A stretch of DNA of 33,813 nucleotides. It comes from an uncultured beta proteobacterium (GTDB lineage Bacteria > Pseudomonadota > Gammaproteobacteria > Burkholderiales > Burkholderiaceae_C). The notes beneath the pieces are model-generated. The model saw only the letters and a program-made list of their open reading frames with translations, searched no databases and was not told the DNA's origin. The position numbers and the translations under genes were made by a program. This document shows, one piece after another, positions 33,007-33,813 of the stretch. Numbering within the stretch: position 1 is the first letter of the stretch; the number at the start of each line of letters is the position of its first letter. The DNA is taken from positions 1-33,813 of the forward strand of contig CAISJH010000637.1 in assembly GCA_903885585.1 (NCBI GenBank), in the 5' to 3' direction.

Positions 33007-33813
33007 GATCGCCGTCTGGTTGTTTGACCAACCGGTTGGCACGTTATCGCTGGTGGATGGGCGGCTGAGTTTTCAGTACGCGCTTGAATGGCTGTCCAAG
33101 CCTAGCACCACCGGGTTGTCGCAATCCCTGCCGCTCAGGCCGGAGCCCTTCGACGATAACTTCTGCCGCGCCTTCTTTGCAGGTCTGCTGCCAGAGGGCA
33201 ACTTGCGACGACTGATCGCGCAACAGTGCCAAGTCTCCAGCCAGAACGACTTTGCCTTGCTCAACGCCATTGGTGGTGAATGTGCGGGTGCCGTCACCTT
33301 TGTGCCGGCCGGCCAGCCGTTGACCAACGGCGAGCGAGCGGGCGTGGAATGGCTGGACAAGGCCCAGCTGGCCGCCTTGCTTGACGAGTTGCCGCGACGC
33401 CCCATGCTGGCAGGGCGTGATGGCGTTCGCTTGTCGCTGGCCGGCGCCCAAGACAAGCTGCCGGTGGTTTTCGATGGGCAGCGCATCGGCCTGCCAAAAG
33501 GTAACGAGCCGAGTACTCACATCCTCAAGCCAGCCATCGCTGCCGTCGAGGACAGCGTGCTCAATGAGGGCTTTTGCCTGGCCCTGGCACAAGCCATCGG
33601 CCTGCCTGCGGCACAGGCGCAGATCTTCGATGGGGGTGAGCGCCAAGTTCTGCTGCTGACCCGTTACGACCGCCGCGCGGACGGTGACGGGACACCGACG
33701 CGCCTTCACCAGGAAGACTTCTGCCAAGCCCTGGGCGTTGTGCCAGAGATAAAGTACCAGAACGAAGGGGGCCCCGATCTGAAAGCCTGTTTCGACTTGC
33801 TGCGCAAGGCCAC
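32996..33813 (+). CDS. hipA: HipA-like toxin kinase (3' end outside window)
   Basis: First 272 codons of a HipA-family serine/threonine kinase toxin, running past the window end. It starts at ATG 32996, overlapping hipB by 11 bp. The N-terminal HipA domain is seen (PVGTLSLVDGRLSFQYALEW), then RLSLAGAQDKLPV, where Ser147 matches the autophosphorylated serine loop of E. coli HipA. The ATP-loop segment LPKGNEPSTHILKP (Lys178) and TRYDRRADGDGTPTRLHQED are typical. The catalytic Asp and metal-binding residues lie beyond the window, so activity cannot be judged. E. coli HipA phosphorylates glutamyl-tRNA synthetase and causes dormancy; the same target is only assumed here. Confidence 0.92.
   Translation, partial: MAHEIAVWLFDQPVGTLSLVDGRLSFQYALEWLSKPSTTGLSQSLPLRPEPFDDNFCRAFFAGLLPEGNLRRLIAQQCQVSSQNDFALLNAIGGECAGAVTFVPAGQPLTNGERAGVEWLDKAQLAALLDELPRRPMLAGRDGVRLSLAGAQDKLPVVFDGQRIGLPKGNEPSTHILKPAIAAVEDSVLNEGFCLALAQAIGLPAAQAQIFDGGERQVLLLTRYDRRADGDGTPTRLHQEDFCQALGVVPEIKYQNEGGPDLKACFDLLRKA

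Overview
The window is about 33.8 kb of gene-dense, GC-rich DNA (by eye in the low-to-mid 60s % GC). It looks like a chromosomal segment of a betaproteobacterium, probably Burkholderiales and perhaps Comamonadaceae. The reasons are a Bug-type (tripartite tricarboxylate) solute-binding protein, many stand-alone catabolic clusters each with its own regulator, and the style of the genes. No rRNA, CRISPR array, transposase or intact tRNA is visible.

Region 1 (1-8968) looks like one LacI-controlled uptake and degradation locus. The leftward operon is SDR dehydrogenase, LacI regulator, a frameshifted NTF2/SnoaL-like protein, a MalK-type ATPase and a sugar-type binding protein cut by the window edge. 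The rightward genes are an exported alpha/beta hydrolase, a SnoaL-like protein and a TonB-dependent receptor. Three near-palindromic boxes close to GCATACGTATGC (4498, 4689, 6423) lie in the two control regions. In two of them a second dyad, TCGAA-n-TTCGA, follows 12-13 bp later. This is the best evidence for a small undescribed regulon: outer-membrane import, periplasmic hydrolysis, inner-membrane import and oxidation of an unknown compound.

Region 2 (9058-14773, leftward) holds a membrane-anchored class III adenylate cyclase. It also holds an operon of a Bug binding protein, a mandelate-racemase-type enolase-superfamily enzyme, an RraA-like aldolase and an unusual argininosuccinate-lyase-like protein. 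The last carries a signal peptide and lacks a conserved His.

Region 3 (15067-21018) starts with katG, a ZIP metal transporter and a small helical protein with a Dps-like end, which form a compact oxidative-stress/metal operon. A convergent LysR regulator and an SGNH-like lipoprotein follow.

Region 4 (21355-31980) is an amine or imino-acid catabolic block. It contains a three-subunit flavin dehydrogenase of the HcnABC/opine-oxidase type, an IclR regulator, a second DadA-like oxidoreductase, and a peptide/opine-type ABC importer with both ATPases fused in one protein.

Region 5 (31981-33813) changes character. A gene-poor 770 bp carries a tandem repeat, a terminator and a 45-nt 3' fragment of a tRNA-Arg(ACG) gene, which is a typical integration scar. 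After it comes a hipBA toxin-antitoxin operon, cut by the window end, preceded by three operator-like palindromes spaced exactly 49 bp apart.
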